64,000 nt of DNA from Butyricicoccus pullicaecorum (GCA_021531865.1 JAFBIW010000011.1:1-64000); one strand, 5' to 3'. Shown: positions 28,639 through 36,729, counted from the stretch's first letter. Notes: a model not told the origin generated them from the sequence alone. Numbers and translations are program-made.

Positions 28639-29480
28639 TGATCCGTTTTGCTGAGGAAGCCGACCGTCCCGCGGTCTGCGCCCTGTGGGAGCTTTGCTTT
28701 CCGGACGATTCCGGCTTTAACCCGTATTATCTTGACCGGCTGCTGTCGGTTTCGGACACGTTGCTCTGCATTGAGGACGGTTTGCTTGCTGCCATGACGC
28801 AGATGCTGCCCTATACGCTGCGCCTGCAAGGGCAGGAGCTTTCCGTCACGTATATCTACGGCGCGTGCACCCATCCGGAGTTCCGCCGCCGCCACCTGAT
28901 GTCCCGGCTTTTGGAGGAATCCTTCCGCATCGACGCGGAACGCGGCCGCGCGGCCTCTATGCTGATCCCGGCGGAGCCGTGGCTGTTTGATTTTTACCGG
29001 CCGTTTGGCTATGAACCCGCGTTTTATTTGGCGGACGGTCTGCATATCGTGCAGAGCGCGCCGCAGGCGGGCTTCCGCGCACTGCGGGACGATGACGTTC
29101 CGGCGCTTGACCGGCTGTACCGCACGTCTGCGGCGCAGGCCGACCCGCTCGTTCTGCGGACAGAACAGCAGTGGCGCGACCAGATCGCGCTGTTTCATGC
29201 GCTGGGGCTGGGTGCATTCGGACTGGAAGCGCCGGATGGCGGTCTTTCCGCCTACGCGTTTGTCTGGAGAAATGCGGATAGCCTGTGGGCGCAGGAATGT
29301 GTGTCCCGGACGGCGAATGACGCGCCACGACTGCTGTCGGCGCTGGCCGATTACGCCGGGATGGAGACCATCCGTGTGTCCGGCCCGGGCGCGTCCGGAC
29401 AGCCGCTCGGCTGTCTGCGCCTGACCGACGGCGCGCCCCTGTCCGCCCGCATGGGATATTTTAATCTGATGTTGAATTAA
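28635..29480 (+). CDS. GNAT-family N-acetyltransferase
   Basis: The N-terminal half of 281 residues is a GNAT domain with YIYGACTHPEFRRRHLMSRLL as the acetyl-CoA-binding motif A. The second half (from about 150) is a less conserved GNAT-like repeat, similar in layout to Eis-type two-domain acetyltransferases. It is translationally coupled to the preceding DUF2156 gene. The substrate is unknown. Confidence 0.75.
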   Translation: MMIRFAEEADRPAVCALWELCFPDDSGFNPYYLDRLLSVSDTLLCIEDGLLAAMTQMLPYTLRLQGQELSVTYIYGACTHPEFRRRHLMSRLLEESFRIDAERGRAASMLIPAEPWLFDFYRPFGYEPAFYLADGLHIVQSAPQAGFRALRDDDVPALDRLYRTSAAQADPLVLRTEQQWRDQIALFHALGLGAFGLEAPDGGLSAYAFVWRNADSLWAQECVSRTANDAPRLLSALADYAGMETIRVSGPGASGQPLGCLRLTDGAPLSARMGYFNLMLN

Positions 29481-29494
29481 GGAGTTGTTTTCAG

Positions 29495-30040
29495 ATGGTC
29501 TATGTATTTCTGGCCGATGGCTTTGAAGAAGTGGAGGCGCTGACCCCGATCGACCTGCTTCGCCGCGCCAGTGTGACGGTGCAGACCGTCGGCGTGACCG
29601 GCAAGACCGTGACCGGTTCGCACGGCGTGCCCATGATCGCTGATCTGCTGCCTGAGGCGGTTGATCTGAAGCAGGCCGATATGATCGTCCTGCCGGGCGG
29701 TATGCCGGGCACCAAGAACCTGTACGCTTCGGACGTAGTCCGCGCGGCGGTCACCGAAATGATCGAGACCGACCGCTATGTCGCGGCGATCTGTGCCGCG
29801 CCCTCGATCATTCTGGGCAGCATGGGCGTACTGCAGGGAAAGCGCGCGACCTGCTATCCGGGCATGGAGGACGGCATGACAGGCGCGCAGGCGCAGCCGC
29901 TGCCCTGCGTGCAGGATGGAAAGATCATCACCGGTCGGGGCGCGGGCGCTGCGTTTGACTTCGCGCTGACCCTGTGCGCCGTGCTGGTCGGGCAGGAGAA
30001 GGCCGACCAGATCGCTGACGCCGTCTGCTATGTGCGCTGA
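29495..30040 (+). CDS. DJ-1/PfpI-family protein (YajL/ThiJ-like)
   Basis: The 181-residue glutamine-amidotransferase-fold protein has the DJ-1 start LADGFEEVEALTPIDLLRRA with the conserved Glu14, and the nucleophile-elbow Cys100 in AAICAAPSIIL. Members are redox-stress chaperone/deglycase-type proteins with a reactive Cys; the precise activity is disputed in the family. The end overlaps the next gene by 11 nt. Confidence 0.85.
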   Translation: MVYVFLADGFEEVEALTPIDLLRRASVTVQTVGVTGKTVTGSHGVPMIADLLPEAVDLKQADMIVLPGGMPGTKNLYASDVVRAAVTEMIETDRYVAAICAAPSIILGSMGVLQGKRATCYPGMEDGMTGAQAQPLPCVQDGKIITGRGAGAAFDFALTLCAVLVGQEKADQIADAVCYVR

Positions 30041-30605
30041 GGAAAAGCAGGCGCTTCGGCGGCAGATGCGCGCCCGGCGCGCCGCGCTTTCGCTCGCGGA
30101 ACGGGCGGCACAGGCTGACCAAATCGCGCAGCGTGCGCTGGCGCATCCGGCTTACCGCGCTGCGGAGACCATTTTCTGTTACTGCGCCACGCAGGAGGAA
30201 ATTGATACCCGTGCCATTCTGACCGACGCGTTTGCGCGCGGCAAGCGGGTATGCGTGCCGCTGTGTCAGACGCGCGGCGTGATGACGGCGCGGGAAATCT
30301 CCGGACTGGACGCGCTGTGTCCGGGCGCTTACGGCATTTTGGAGCCTGCGCCGGACAGCCCGGTCGTGCCGCCGGACAAGATCGACCTGTGCGTCATTCC
30401 CTGTCTGTGCACGGATACGGACGGCTACCGCCTGGGCTACGGCGGCGGATATTACGACCGTTTTCTCGCGCAGACGGACGCGGTGCGCGCGGTGCTCTGC
30501 GCGGAAGACCGTGTGCTCACACAGCCCCTGCCGCGGGAAAAGACCGATCTGCCCTGCGATTTGATTTTTACGGAAAGGCAGGTATTCGTCTCAGGTGAAA
30601 AGTAA
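30030..30605 (+). CDS. 5-formyltetrahydrofolate cyclo-ligase
   Basis: The 191-residue MTHFS (YgfA/Fau) converts 5-formyl-THF to 5,10-methenyl-THF with ATP. The N-terminal KQALRRQMRARRAALS and the C-terminal nucleotide-binding loop RLGYGGGYYDRFLA are diagnostic. It sits in an operon with thyX, which consumes methylene-THF. Confidence 0.9.
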   Translation: MCAEEKQALRRQMRARRAALSLAERAAQADQIAQRALAHPAYRAAETIFCYCATQEEIDTRAILTDAFARGKRVCVPLCQTRGVMTAREISGLDALCPGAYGILEPAPDSPVVPPDKIDLCVIPCLCTDTDGYRLGYGGGYYDRFLAQTDAVRAVLCAEDRVLTQPLPREKTDLPCDLIFTERQVFVSGEK

Positions 30606-31488
30606 ATCTGCTTTGCGGCTGTGCCTGTCGCTGTTCTTGTGCTTCGGTCTGCTGACCGGCGCGGACGCCGTACAGGATCGGCTGCTGACCCTGTATCCGG
30701 AGTGGTTCAGCGTCCTGCTTGAAGCGGCGGCGCTGCTGCTGCCGACCGGTCTGCTGTATCTGTTCATGCCGCGCGGGGAGAAATACCGCCCCAAGATGCA
30801 GCCGCTGAGCCTCTCCGGGGAACGGCTGGGCTTTATAGTCTGCGTCGGCCTGTCTATCACCCTGCTGCGGTTTCTTCTGGATTATGTGGTGTTCCGATTC
30901 TCCACAGACAGTGCGATGGAGCTTCTGCCGTCCTTTCTGCCGGTGCGCTTCGGCAATTCGGTTTCGGTGCTCGCCGTGCTCGCGGTCATTGTCGTACCTG
31001 CTTTTTTCGAGGAAGTCTATCTGCGCGGCCATGTGCAGACCTTCCTGTCAGAATACATCAGTACCCGCCAGACCCTTTTGCTGATGGCGCTGATCGGCAG
31101 TATGCTGTACGGCTCGCTGCCGGCGCTGCCCGGCGGCTTTGTGCTCAGCCTTTCGATGAGCTGGCTGGCGTTCGCCTTCGGCTCCTATTGGTACGCCGTG
31201 CTGGCGCATATCGTCAGCAATGCGCTCTATCTGTTTCTGGGCTGGCTACTGCAAACCTTCAGCGTATACGGCCTGCTGCGTGTTTTGCCCGCGCTGGCCG
31301 GCATCGGCGTTCTGCTGTTCGCTTACATCGCGCTGCGCCTGGCCGAACGGCTGATGCTGCGGCAGAGCTTCAAAAAGCTGCGGTATGTCCATCACAGCGA
31401 CTACTCCCTGACGAAATTTGCCGGAAATGCCGCTGCGGTCGCATTCCTGTTCGCATTCATCGCCAAGGCCGTTATCGGCATCATTTAA
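30595..31488 (+). CDS. CPBP-family intramembrane metalloprotease
   Basis: The 297-residue polytopic protein has about eight hydrophobic segments. The Abi/CPBP motifs are VPAFFEEVYLRGHVQTFL (Glu-Glu and Arg) near residue 140 and the later HIVSNALYLFLG (His, Asn). Some members process prenylated peptides or act in bacteriocin immunity; here the role is unknown. The start is a GTG overlapping the preceding stop. Confidence 0.8.
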   Translation: MKSKSALRLCLSLFLCFGLLTGADAVQDRLLTLYPEWFSVLLEAAALLLPTGLLYLFMPRGEKYRPKMQPLSLSGERLGFIVCVGLSITLLRFLLDYVVFRFSTDSAMELLPSFLPVRFGNSVSVLAVLAVIVVPAFFEEVYLRGHVQTFLSEYISTRQTLLLMALIGSMLYGSLPALPGGFVLSLSMSWLAFAFGSYWYAVLAHIVSNALYLFLGWLLQTFSVYGLLRVLPALAGIGVLLFAYIALRLAERLMLRQSFKKLRYVHHSDYSLTKFAGNAAAVAFLFAFIAKAVIGII

Positions 31489-31506
31489 CCCTTCAGAGGT
31501 GTCATC

Positions 31507-32772
31507 ATGGAAAATCATCATTATCAGCCCAAGCATGCCAGTTCGTCCGGCGGCGATTCTCCGCGCAAATACCGCTCGCGCGCGGCAGCGCCGCACACCC
31601 GCCGGCAGGCTGCGCCTGCGGAATATGACGATCGTCCGGCACGGCGTGCGCCGCGCGCCCGGACGGAAGACGACTATGCGTCCGAACGCCGCCCCAGCCG
31701 CCCCAGAAAGCGGCAGAAAGCGGGCTGTGGCTTTGCTGCGCTGTATTTTATCTTCATTTTCGGCGTCTCTCTGTGCGTCGCGCTCGTCGCGGTTTTTTCG
31801 GCAAACGACGTGCTCGCACTGGTCAAGCCGGATACTGAGATCAATGTCGTAATCAATGAGGATACCACGCTCAGCCAGATCAGTGATCAGCTCGACGAGA
31901 GCGGCGTCGTCAACTACGGCAGGCTGTTTAAGCTGTTCTATCAGCTCAAGGGAGAGGACCCAATCATCGGCGCGGGCACCTATACGCTCAATCCGTCCAT
32001 GGATTACGGTCAGATCGTTTCGGCCATGACCCGCACGACCTCGACCACCACGGTCAAGGTCACCATTCCCGAGGGCTATACGCTGGCGCAGATCCGGCAG
32101 ACCCTGATCGAAAACAAGGTCACAAGCGAGGGCCTGCTGGACAGTGCGCTGAACGACTATCCGTACAAGCATACCTTCCTCAAGGATCGCCAGCCGCCCG
32201 AAGCGGGCTGGCTCGAGGGCTATCTGTTCCCGGATACCTATGAATTCGTGCAGGACAGCAAAAAGCCCACGCATGAGGTCATCAATAAAATGCTGCTCAA
32301 CTTCCAGAATAAGTATGATGAGCAGATTCAGGAGGGCGCGGCCAAGCTGGGTCTGAGCATCCACGAGGTCGTGACGATCGCCTCTCTGGTCGAGCGTGAG
32401 GCGAAGGACGAGGACGAATTCCCGATAATCGCGGGTGTTATCCTGAACCGCCTGCACAATAGCAGCGAGTTCCCGTATCTCCAGATCGACGCCGCCCTGC
32501 AATATGCAGTCGGGCACAACAACAAGCTGACAGACGCAGACAAGGCGCTCGACAGCCCGTACAACCTGTATAAATATCAGGGTCTGCCGCCCGGACCGAT
32601 CTGCAACCCGGGCTACAACGCGCTCTATGCGGCTACTCATCCGTCCGAGCATGATTACTACTATTATGTCGCCATGCCGGATGGAACCCATCTGTTTGCC
32701 GAGACCAACGACGAACACAACCGCAACCGTGCGAAGGCCGAACGTGCCTTTGCTGCGGAAGCGGGAGAATAA
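31507..32772 (+). CDS. mltG: Endolytic murein transglycosylase MltG
   Basis: The 421-residue protein has a cytoplasmic, Arg- and Ala-rich N-terminal tail of about 75 residues, one membrane span (FAALYFIFIFGVSLCVALVA), a LysM-like subdomain and the YceG catalytic domain: GWLEGYLFPDTYEF, the catalytic Glu in IASLVEREAKDEDEFP, and LQIDAALQYA. It cuts nascent glycan strands and sets their length during elongation. Next to it lies the U32 gene, an arrangement also known from Bacillus (mltG/yrrL near yrrNO). Confidence 0.92.
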   Translation: MENHHYQPKHASSSGGDSPRKYRSRAAAPHTRRQAAPAEYDDRPARRAPRARTEDDYASERRPSRPRKRQKAGCGFAALYFIFIFGVSLCVALVAVFSANDVLALVKPDTEINVVINEDTTLSQISDQLDESGVVNYGRLFKLFYQLKGEDPIIGAGTYTLNPSMDYGQIVSAMTRTTSTTTVKVTIPEGYTLAQIRQTLIENKVTSEGLLDSALNDYPYKHTFLKDRQPPEAGWLEGYLFPDTYEFVQDSKKPTHEVINKMLLNFQNKYDEQIQEGAAKLGLSIHEVVTIASLVEREAKDEDEFPIIAGVILNRLHNSSEFPYLQIDAALQYAVGHNNKLTDADKALDSPYNLYKYQGLPPGPICNPGYNALYAATHPSEHDYYYYVAMPDGTHLFAETNDEHNRNRAKAERAFAAEAGE

Positions 32773-32786
32773 AACGGAGGAATCCT

Positions 32787-34025
32787 TTGATTTTGCGAAA
32801 AAAACCAGAAATTCTCGCCCCGGCAGGCGATTTTGAAAAGATGAAATATGCGATCGCCTATGGCGCGGACGCGGTCTATTTTGCCGGACAGTCCTTCGGC
32901 ATGCGTGCGGCCGCCGCCAATTTCAGCGCGGATGAGCTGCGGGAGGGTATCGCTTATGCGCACGCGCGCGGCGTCAAATGCTATGTGACGGTCAATATCA
33001 TCCCGTCCAATGCAGATCTGCACGCGCTGCCCGGCTATCTTGAGCTGCTGCAGGACTGCGGCACGGACGCCCTGATCGTGGCCGATGTGGGCGTCATCGC
33101 GCTGGCCAGGCGGTACGCGCCCCGTGTACCGCTCCACATCAGCACACAGACCAGCATCCTCAACTATGAAGCGGCCAATTTCTGGGCAGCGCAGGGCGCG
33201 GAGCGCATCGTGCTCGCCCGGGAGCTGTCACTGACGGAGATTGCTGAGATTCGTGCGAAAACGCCGCCTGAACTCGAGATCGAAGCCTTTGTCCATGGCG
33301 CAATGTGCATTTCCTATTCGGGCCGCTGCCTGATTTCGCAGTACATGACTGGACGGGACGCCAACCACGGCGCCTGCGCCCAGCCCTGCCGCTGGAAGTA
33401 CACGCTGATGGAGGAAAAGCGTCCGGGGGAGTATTTCCCGGTCGAAGAGGACGACCGCGGCACCTATCTGTATAACTCCAAGGATCTGTGCATGATCGAC
33501 CACATCCCCGAGCTGGTCGAGGCCGGGATCGACTCGTTCAAGATCGAAGGGCGCAACAAGACAGCGTATTACGCCGCCGGGATCACCTCGGCCTATCGCC
33601 GCGCGGTGGATGCGTACTGCGCACAGCCTGCGGGCTTTGTCCTGCCGGACGATGTACACGCCGAGATCGAGAAGGTCAGCCACCGCAATTATTACACCGG
33701 CTTTTACTTCGGCTCGGAGGAGAACGGCCAGCATTACGAGGACAGCCAGTACATCCGCGATTGGGAGGTCACCGGCCTTCTGGCCGAGGCCGACGGGAAC
33801 GGCCATGCGGTCTTTGCGCTCAAGAACCGGTTTTATCCCGGCGACACGCTCGAGTTGATCCAGCCCGGTCGCGCACCCTACCGTTTCACGGTTGAGACCG
33901 TCACGGATGATGACGGCAATGCACTCGAAGTCGTGCATCACCCCGAGATGCGGTTCCATCTGGAATTCCCGTTCACCGTCGAACCCTTTGCAATTCTGCG
34001 GCATCAGGCAAAAAGTCAAGAATAA
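32787..34025 (+). CDS. trhP: U32-family peptidase-like protein, probable tRNA U34 hydroxylation protein TrhP
   Basis: The 412-residue U32 protein begins KPEILAPAGDFEKMKYAIAY and contains EAFVHGAMCISYSGRCLISQ, the U32 signature with Cys residues, then GACAQPCRWKY. In E. coli and Bacillus relatives of this type are needed for 5-hydroxyuridine in tRNA (prephenate-dependent); protease activity is shown only for some others. TTG at 32787 follows GGAGGA by 6-7 nt. The last codons (KSQE-stop) lie inside the left direct repeat at 34010-34045. Confidence 0.82.
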   Translation: MILRKKPEILAPAGDFEKMKYAIAYGADAVYFAGQSFGMRAAAANFSADELREGIAYAHARGVKCYVTVNIIPSNADLHALPGYLELLQDCGTDALIVADVGVIALARRYAPRVPLHISTQTSILNYEAANFWAAQGAERIVLARELSLTEIAEIRAKTPPELEIEAFVHGAMCISYSGRCLISQYMTGRDANHGACAQPCRWKYTLMEEKRPGEYFPVEEDDRGTYLYNSKDLCMIDHIPELVEAGIDSFKIEGRNKTAYYAAGITSAYRRAVDAYCAQPAGFVLPDDVHAEIEKVSHRNYYTGFYFGSEENGQHYEDSQYIRDWEVTGLLAEADGNGHAVFALKNRFYPGDTLELIQPGRAPYRFTVETVTDDDGNALEVVHHPEMRFHLEFPFTVEPFAILRHQAKSQE

Positions 34026-34045
34026 ATTACAATAAACTTGTAAAG
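34010..34045 (+). repeat. Candidate attachment-site repeat, left copy
   Basis: AAAAAGTCAAGAATAAA (34010-34026), ten extra bases, then CTTGTAAAG (34037-34045). The copy at 36005-36030 is identical except for the missing ten bases. It covers the last codons of the U32 gene, a common place for integration because the gene stays whole. Confidence 0.6.
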
Positions 34046-34052
34046 TTGTATG

Positions 34053-34100
34053 AACGCACAAAATTAGCCGTGCTATTTGCGGCTTGTTTTGTGCGTTTTT
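34053..34100 (+). terminator. Terminator of the U32 operon
   Basis: AACGCACAAAA pairs with TTTTGTGCGTT, with an inner AGCCG/CGGCT pair, then TTT. It follows the repeat directly. Confidence 0.8.
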
Positions 34101-34117
34101 CTGCATTTTGGCATGAC

Positions 34118-34160
34118 AATAGCGCCGGTGGCCTCCGAGGGCTCCGGCGTTCAGCTTTAT
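34118..34160 (-). terminator. Terminator of the IS30-type transposase gene
   Basis: Arms CGCCGG and CCGGCG with a long loop in minus-strand reading, just after the gene's stop, and an outer CAATA/TATTG pairing. The T-tract is weak. Confidence 0.4.
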
Positions 34161-34171
34161 TGTGCGGCAGA

Positions 34172-35218
34172 TCAGCAGGCGCTCATGTAGCTCCGCAGGA
34201 GGGTGGCCGCTGTCTGCCACCCCAGCACCTCCCGTGGATAGTTGTTCATCCACTCCTCTGCCCGGCGTATTTCTGAGATAGGCACCTCATCAAAGTTGGT
34301 GCCCTTGGGGAAAAACCGCCTTATTATCCTGTTCATGTTCTCGTTGCTGCCACGCTCATGTGGTGCGTGCGGGTGGCAGTAGTAAACGGTGGTGCGCTTT
34401 CCTTTCCGGCGGCAAGCCTTTTCCATACCATCGTAGTCTTGAAACTCACAGCCATTGTCCACCGTGATGCTCTGAAACATGTGGTAGAAGTCCTTGCCCA
34501 GGCGGCGCTCCAGACCATTGAGCGCCCGGACCACGCTGGCGGCGGTATGGTCCGGCACCGGGAGGATGATGCCCGCCCTGGTGAGCCGTTCCGTGAGCAC
34601 CACCAGCGCCCGGCTGGAGCCCACGGTGCCCATCACGCTGTCCATCTCCCAGTGGCCAAAAGTAGTGCGGGAGTTGATGATGGGGTCACGCTTATCAATG
34701 CGGGGGCCTTTGGCAGCTCTGGCGGCGTTCCGTTGTTCACCGTATCTCTCACCATAGTGGCGGCGGCCCTTTTCGTGCAGGTGCTCCGGGTTGAGGACCA
34801 GGAACACATCACCCCGGTAGATGTAATTGTAGAGCGTGGCCTCACAGACCGTGGTGTCAAACTGGGGCGGCTTTGCCTTGAGCTCTGCCAACAAAGCGGC
34901 GGGAGAATAGTGCTCCTCCACAATTTTATGCTCCACATAGTTTGCAAAGTCAATGTCATTGCCAATCTTGAGGTCCGGCCCCTTGGCCCGGAGGTTTTCC
35001 TGGTATTTGCGCTCCGCCATCTCCGGGCAGTAGCACCAGATAAACTCATAGTCAGAGGTCATCTGCTGGGTCCAGCCCCGTTTGATTTCGTTGTAGATGG
35101 TCTTTTTACACACGCCCAGCGCCTCAGCGATCTTGGCCTTGCTGTCACCCACCTTGAGCATCTTTTCAATGACCAGGCGGTCCTCCCATTGCAGTTGATG
35201 AAAGCCCTTGTAATTCAT
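34172..35218 (-). CDS. IS30-family transposase
   Basis: The 348-residue protein has an N-terminal HTH (LQWEDRLVIEKMLKVGDSKA, KIAEALGVCKKTIYNEIKRG) and an RNase H-like DDE core: FGHWEMDSVMG, SITVDNGCEFQDYDG and the Glu in ERGSNENMNRIIRRFFPKG. It appears intact and has a GGAGGG ribosome site. Clear IS30 terminal inverted repeats were not found on either side, so it may be a domesticated or phage-carried transposase rather than a free IS. It lies between the two direct repeats at 34010 and 36005. Confidence 0.85.
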   Translation of the reverse strand: MNYKGFHQLQWEDRLVIEKMLKVGDSKAKIAEALGVCKKTIYNEIKRGWTQQMTSDYEFIWCYCPEMAERKYQENLRAKGPDLKIGNDIDFANYVEHKIVEEHYSPAALLAELKAKPPQFDTTVCEATLYNYIYRGDVFLVLNPEHLHEKGRRHYGERYGEQRNAARAAKGPRIDKRDPIINSRTTFGHWEMDSVMGTVGSSRALVVLTERLTRAGIILPVPDHTAASVVRALNGLERRLGKDFYHMFQSITVDNGCEFQDYDGMEKACRRKGKRTTVYYCHPHAPHERGSNENMNRIIRRFFPKGTNFDEVPISEIRRAEEWMNNYPREVLGWQTAATLLRSYMSAC

Positions 35219-35237
35219 GTGATACCCTCCTCAGAAT

Positions 35238-35270
35238 ATAAAAAAGCGGCGGGGTGATGAACACCCCGCC
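35238..35270 (-). terminator. Terminator of the second XRE gene
   Basis: Minus-strand GGCGGGGTG and CACCCCGCC arms with a 5-nt loop followed by TTTTTT; it separates the XRE gene from the transposase gene. Confidence 0.85.
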
Positions 35271-35280
35271 AGAAAAGGCT

Positions 35281-35517
35281 TTACTGCCCGTATCGGGTCA
35301 GCAGTTCGGTTGTTTCTCCGTCAGGGAGAATGTCAGCCAATGTGCAGTTGAGAGCCAGGCACAGCTTGAGCAGCGTGGCCAGCTTGGCACCACTCAGGTC
35401 TTTTGCACCCTGCTCATAATACTGGAGCATCCGGCCATTGATGCCAGCGGCAGCGGCAAGCTGGGACTGTGACATCTGCGCCTCCAGGCGCTTGGTTTGC
35501 AGTTTAGAATGGGTCAT
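35281..35517 (-). CDS. XRE-family small repressor-like protein
   Basis: The 78-residue protein is little more than an HTH_3 domain (LQTKRLEAQMSQSQLAAAAG, INGRMLQYYEQGAKDLSGAK). It has its own promoter with an operator-like palindrome (separate entry) and its own terminator. Role unknown; it could control the neighbouring transposase or act as a second switch beside the XRE gene at 35613. Confidence 0.75.
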   Translation of the reverse strand: MTHSKLQTKRLEAQMSQSQLAAAAGINGRMLQYYEQGAKDLSGAKLATLLKLCLALNCTLADILPDGETTELLTRYGQ

Positions 35518-35546
35518 AGAGCAGCACCTCCGTTTAATGTACTCTG

Positions 35547-35575
35547 ATTATACACCAAAAGGTGTATGAAGTCAA
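35547..35575 (-). promoter_or_regulatory. Promoter and palindromic operator of the small XRE gene
   Basis: On the minus strand TTGACT (35570-35575), 17 bp, TATAAT (35547-35552). The spacer and -10 contain the palindrome ATACACC-AAAA-GGTGTAT (35550-35567), well placed for autorepression. Confidence 0.75.
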
Positions 35576-35578
35576 GAA

Positions 35579-35609
35579 CAAAAAAGCGGCCCACGAAAAG
35601 TGAGCCGCT
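35579..35609 (-). terminator. Terminator of the first XRE gene
   Basis: AGCGGC and GCCGCT arms in minus-strand reading followed by TTTTTT. Confidence 0.75.
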
Positions 35610-35612
35610 GTG

Positions 35613-35903
35613 TCAGTCTTTGCAGTTTTTGAGCCTTTCGGCCAGCTCTGCCAGCACCGCAACATCACGGTCTGCCAGGCCAGTGACATCCACCGTGGTG
35701 AGCCGTTCCAGCCCCAGCAGGTAGTCCGTGGACACGCCAAACACCTTGGCCAGGTCCACCAGGCACGCCGGTGATGGCATAGAGAGCCCCTGCTCCCAAG
35801 AGTTCACGCCGTTTCTGGTGATGCCCAGCCGCCGGGAAAGTTCCGCTTGGCTCCAGCCCCTTGCCTCACGCAGGGCTTTGATTTTCTCAGCGATCAACTG
35901 CAC
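35613..35903 (-). CDS. XRE-family repressor
   Basis: The 96-residue protein has an N-terminal HTH_3 (IKALREARGWSQAELSRRLG, ITRNGVNSWEQGLSMPSPAC, LVDLAKVFGVSTDYLLG) and a short C-terminal tail without a protease or oligomerisation domain. It is divergent from the unknown membrane-protein gene at 36042. The two promoters share a perfect inverted repeat (35923-36000), so this protein is the obvious candidate for binding there. Whether it is the prophage's lysogeny repressor cannot be told, because the usual lysogeny region is outside the window. Confidence 0.75.
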   Translation of the reverse strand: MQLIAEKIKALREARGWSQAELSRRLGITRNGVNSWEQGLSMPSPACLVDLAKVFGVSTDYLLGLERLTTVDVTGLADRDVAVLAELAERLKNCKD

Positions 35904-35922
35904 CGCCTCCTCTCACAAATAA

Positions 35923-36000
35923 TTATAGTTTGCACATTTGGTATGTCATTATCAATAAAGGCTCCAATACTTGACACGCAGACAGGGTGCAAACTATAAT
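35923..36000. promoter_or_regulatory. Divergent promoter region with perfect 14-bp inverted repeat
   Basis: ATTATAGTTTGCAC (35923-35936) and its exact reverse complement GTGCAAACTATAAT (35987-36000) are 50 bp apart. The right arm holds the plus-strand -10 TATAAT (35995-36000) whose -35 TTGACA is at 35971-35976 (18-bp spacer). The left arm holds a TATAAT on the minus strand for the XRE gene. Each -10 is thus embedded in an identical half-site. Confidence 0.75.
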
Positions 36001-36004
36001 AGAG

Positions 36005-36030
36005 AAAAAGTCAAGAATAAACTTGTAAAG
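36005..36030 (+). repeat. Candidate attachment-site repeat, right copy
   Basis: AAAAAGTCAAGAATAAA plus CTTGTAAAG, matching the repeat at 34010-34045 at all 26 positions after one 10-nt gap. It lies in the 5' leader of the gene at 36042, only 5 bp after its -10 box. Confidence 0.6.
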
Positions 36031-36041
36031 GGGCGGCAGGC

Positions 36042-36728
36042 ATGAAAAAGTTTTTGCAAAAGGTGTGGCGGGTCATACGGCTCATCTTTGGCGTTGAGCT
36101 TGCGCTGGCAGCGCTTGGAGGCGTGATTGTATCTATTCAGTCACCAGAGGTCGGAAATATTGTGCTCACAATAGTGTGTGCCGGTGTGGCATATCTGCTG
36201 TTGCGGAGGAAAAAGCCCAAAGCGGCGCAGATCAGTGGCACACCTGTACCCGGTGTTTCTGTGCGGGCAGAAGTGACCCCTCCAGATGTGCCGGAGGAAG
36301 TTCTCCGGGATATGCGGAAACACTACTCTCTCATGCAAGCACAGAACGATGCCCGCATCTTGCAGGAGAGTTTTCAACTCTGCCAGCAGACCTATAATTT
36401 TGAAACATTCTTTAGCCGTTTGCAGTTGGTGCAGAGGTGCGCCCTCACGCTCTTACAGGCAAAGCAGGCTGGATGCAAAATTAGCAGGCAGACGGTCAAG
36501 GCATGTGAAAGTGCACTCTCTGCGGCCTCTGCCCTGAGGCTGGATTTTCTGGACCGCATTTACACAAAGCAGGTAACAGCCGCCATGCAGTTGAAAACAC
36601 CGGCAGGCCGGAGGCGGAGGCTGGAGGCATTGCTCAACGAATTGCAGGAGCATGATATTGATTTTATGCCCATAGAGGACACCTACAATGAATACCTGCA
36701 AAGAGTGCAAGAGCTCATGGATGAATAG
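36042..36728 (+). CDS. Unknown membrane-anchored protein at the prophage edge
   Basis: I do not recognise this 228-residue protein. It has two hydrophobic segments (FGVELALAALGGVIVSI, about 17-33; VGNIVLTIVCAGVAYLLL, about 37-54), a basic RRKKPK stretch, a Pro-rich linker and then about 150 residues predicted to be helical and soluble, probably cytoplasmic. It is the only plus-strand gene in the prophage part, has a near-consensus promoter of its own and an AAAGGGG ribosome site. Position and orientation fit a lysogeny-expressed accessory gene (immunity, exclusion or host-benefit); this is inference only. Confidence 0.6.
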   Translation: MKKFLQKVWRVIRLIFGVELALAALGGVIVSIQSPEVGNIVLTIVCAGVAYLLLRRKKPKAAQISGTPVPGVSVRAEVTPPDVPEEVLRDMRKHYSLMQAQNDARILQESFQLCQQTYNFETFFSRLQLVQRCALTLLQAKQAGCKISRQTVKACESALSAASALRLDFLDRIYTKQVTAAMQLKTPAGRRRRLEALLNELQEHDIDFMPIEDTYNEYLQRVQELMDE

Positions 36729-36729
36729 C

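Noticed and set aside
36005-36030. The TTGACT on the minus strand of the repeat as a promoter
   Set aside because: No acceptable -10 is found about 17 bp downstream on that strand, and a promoter motif alone would not explain a 26-base match with 34010-34045.
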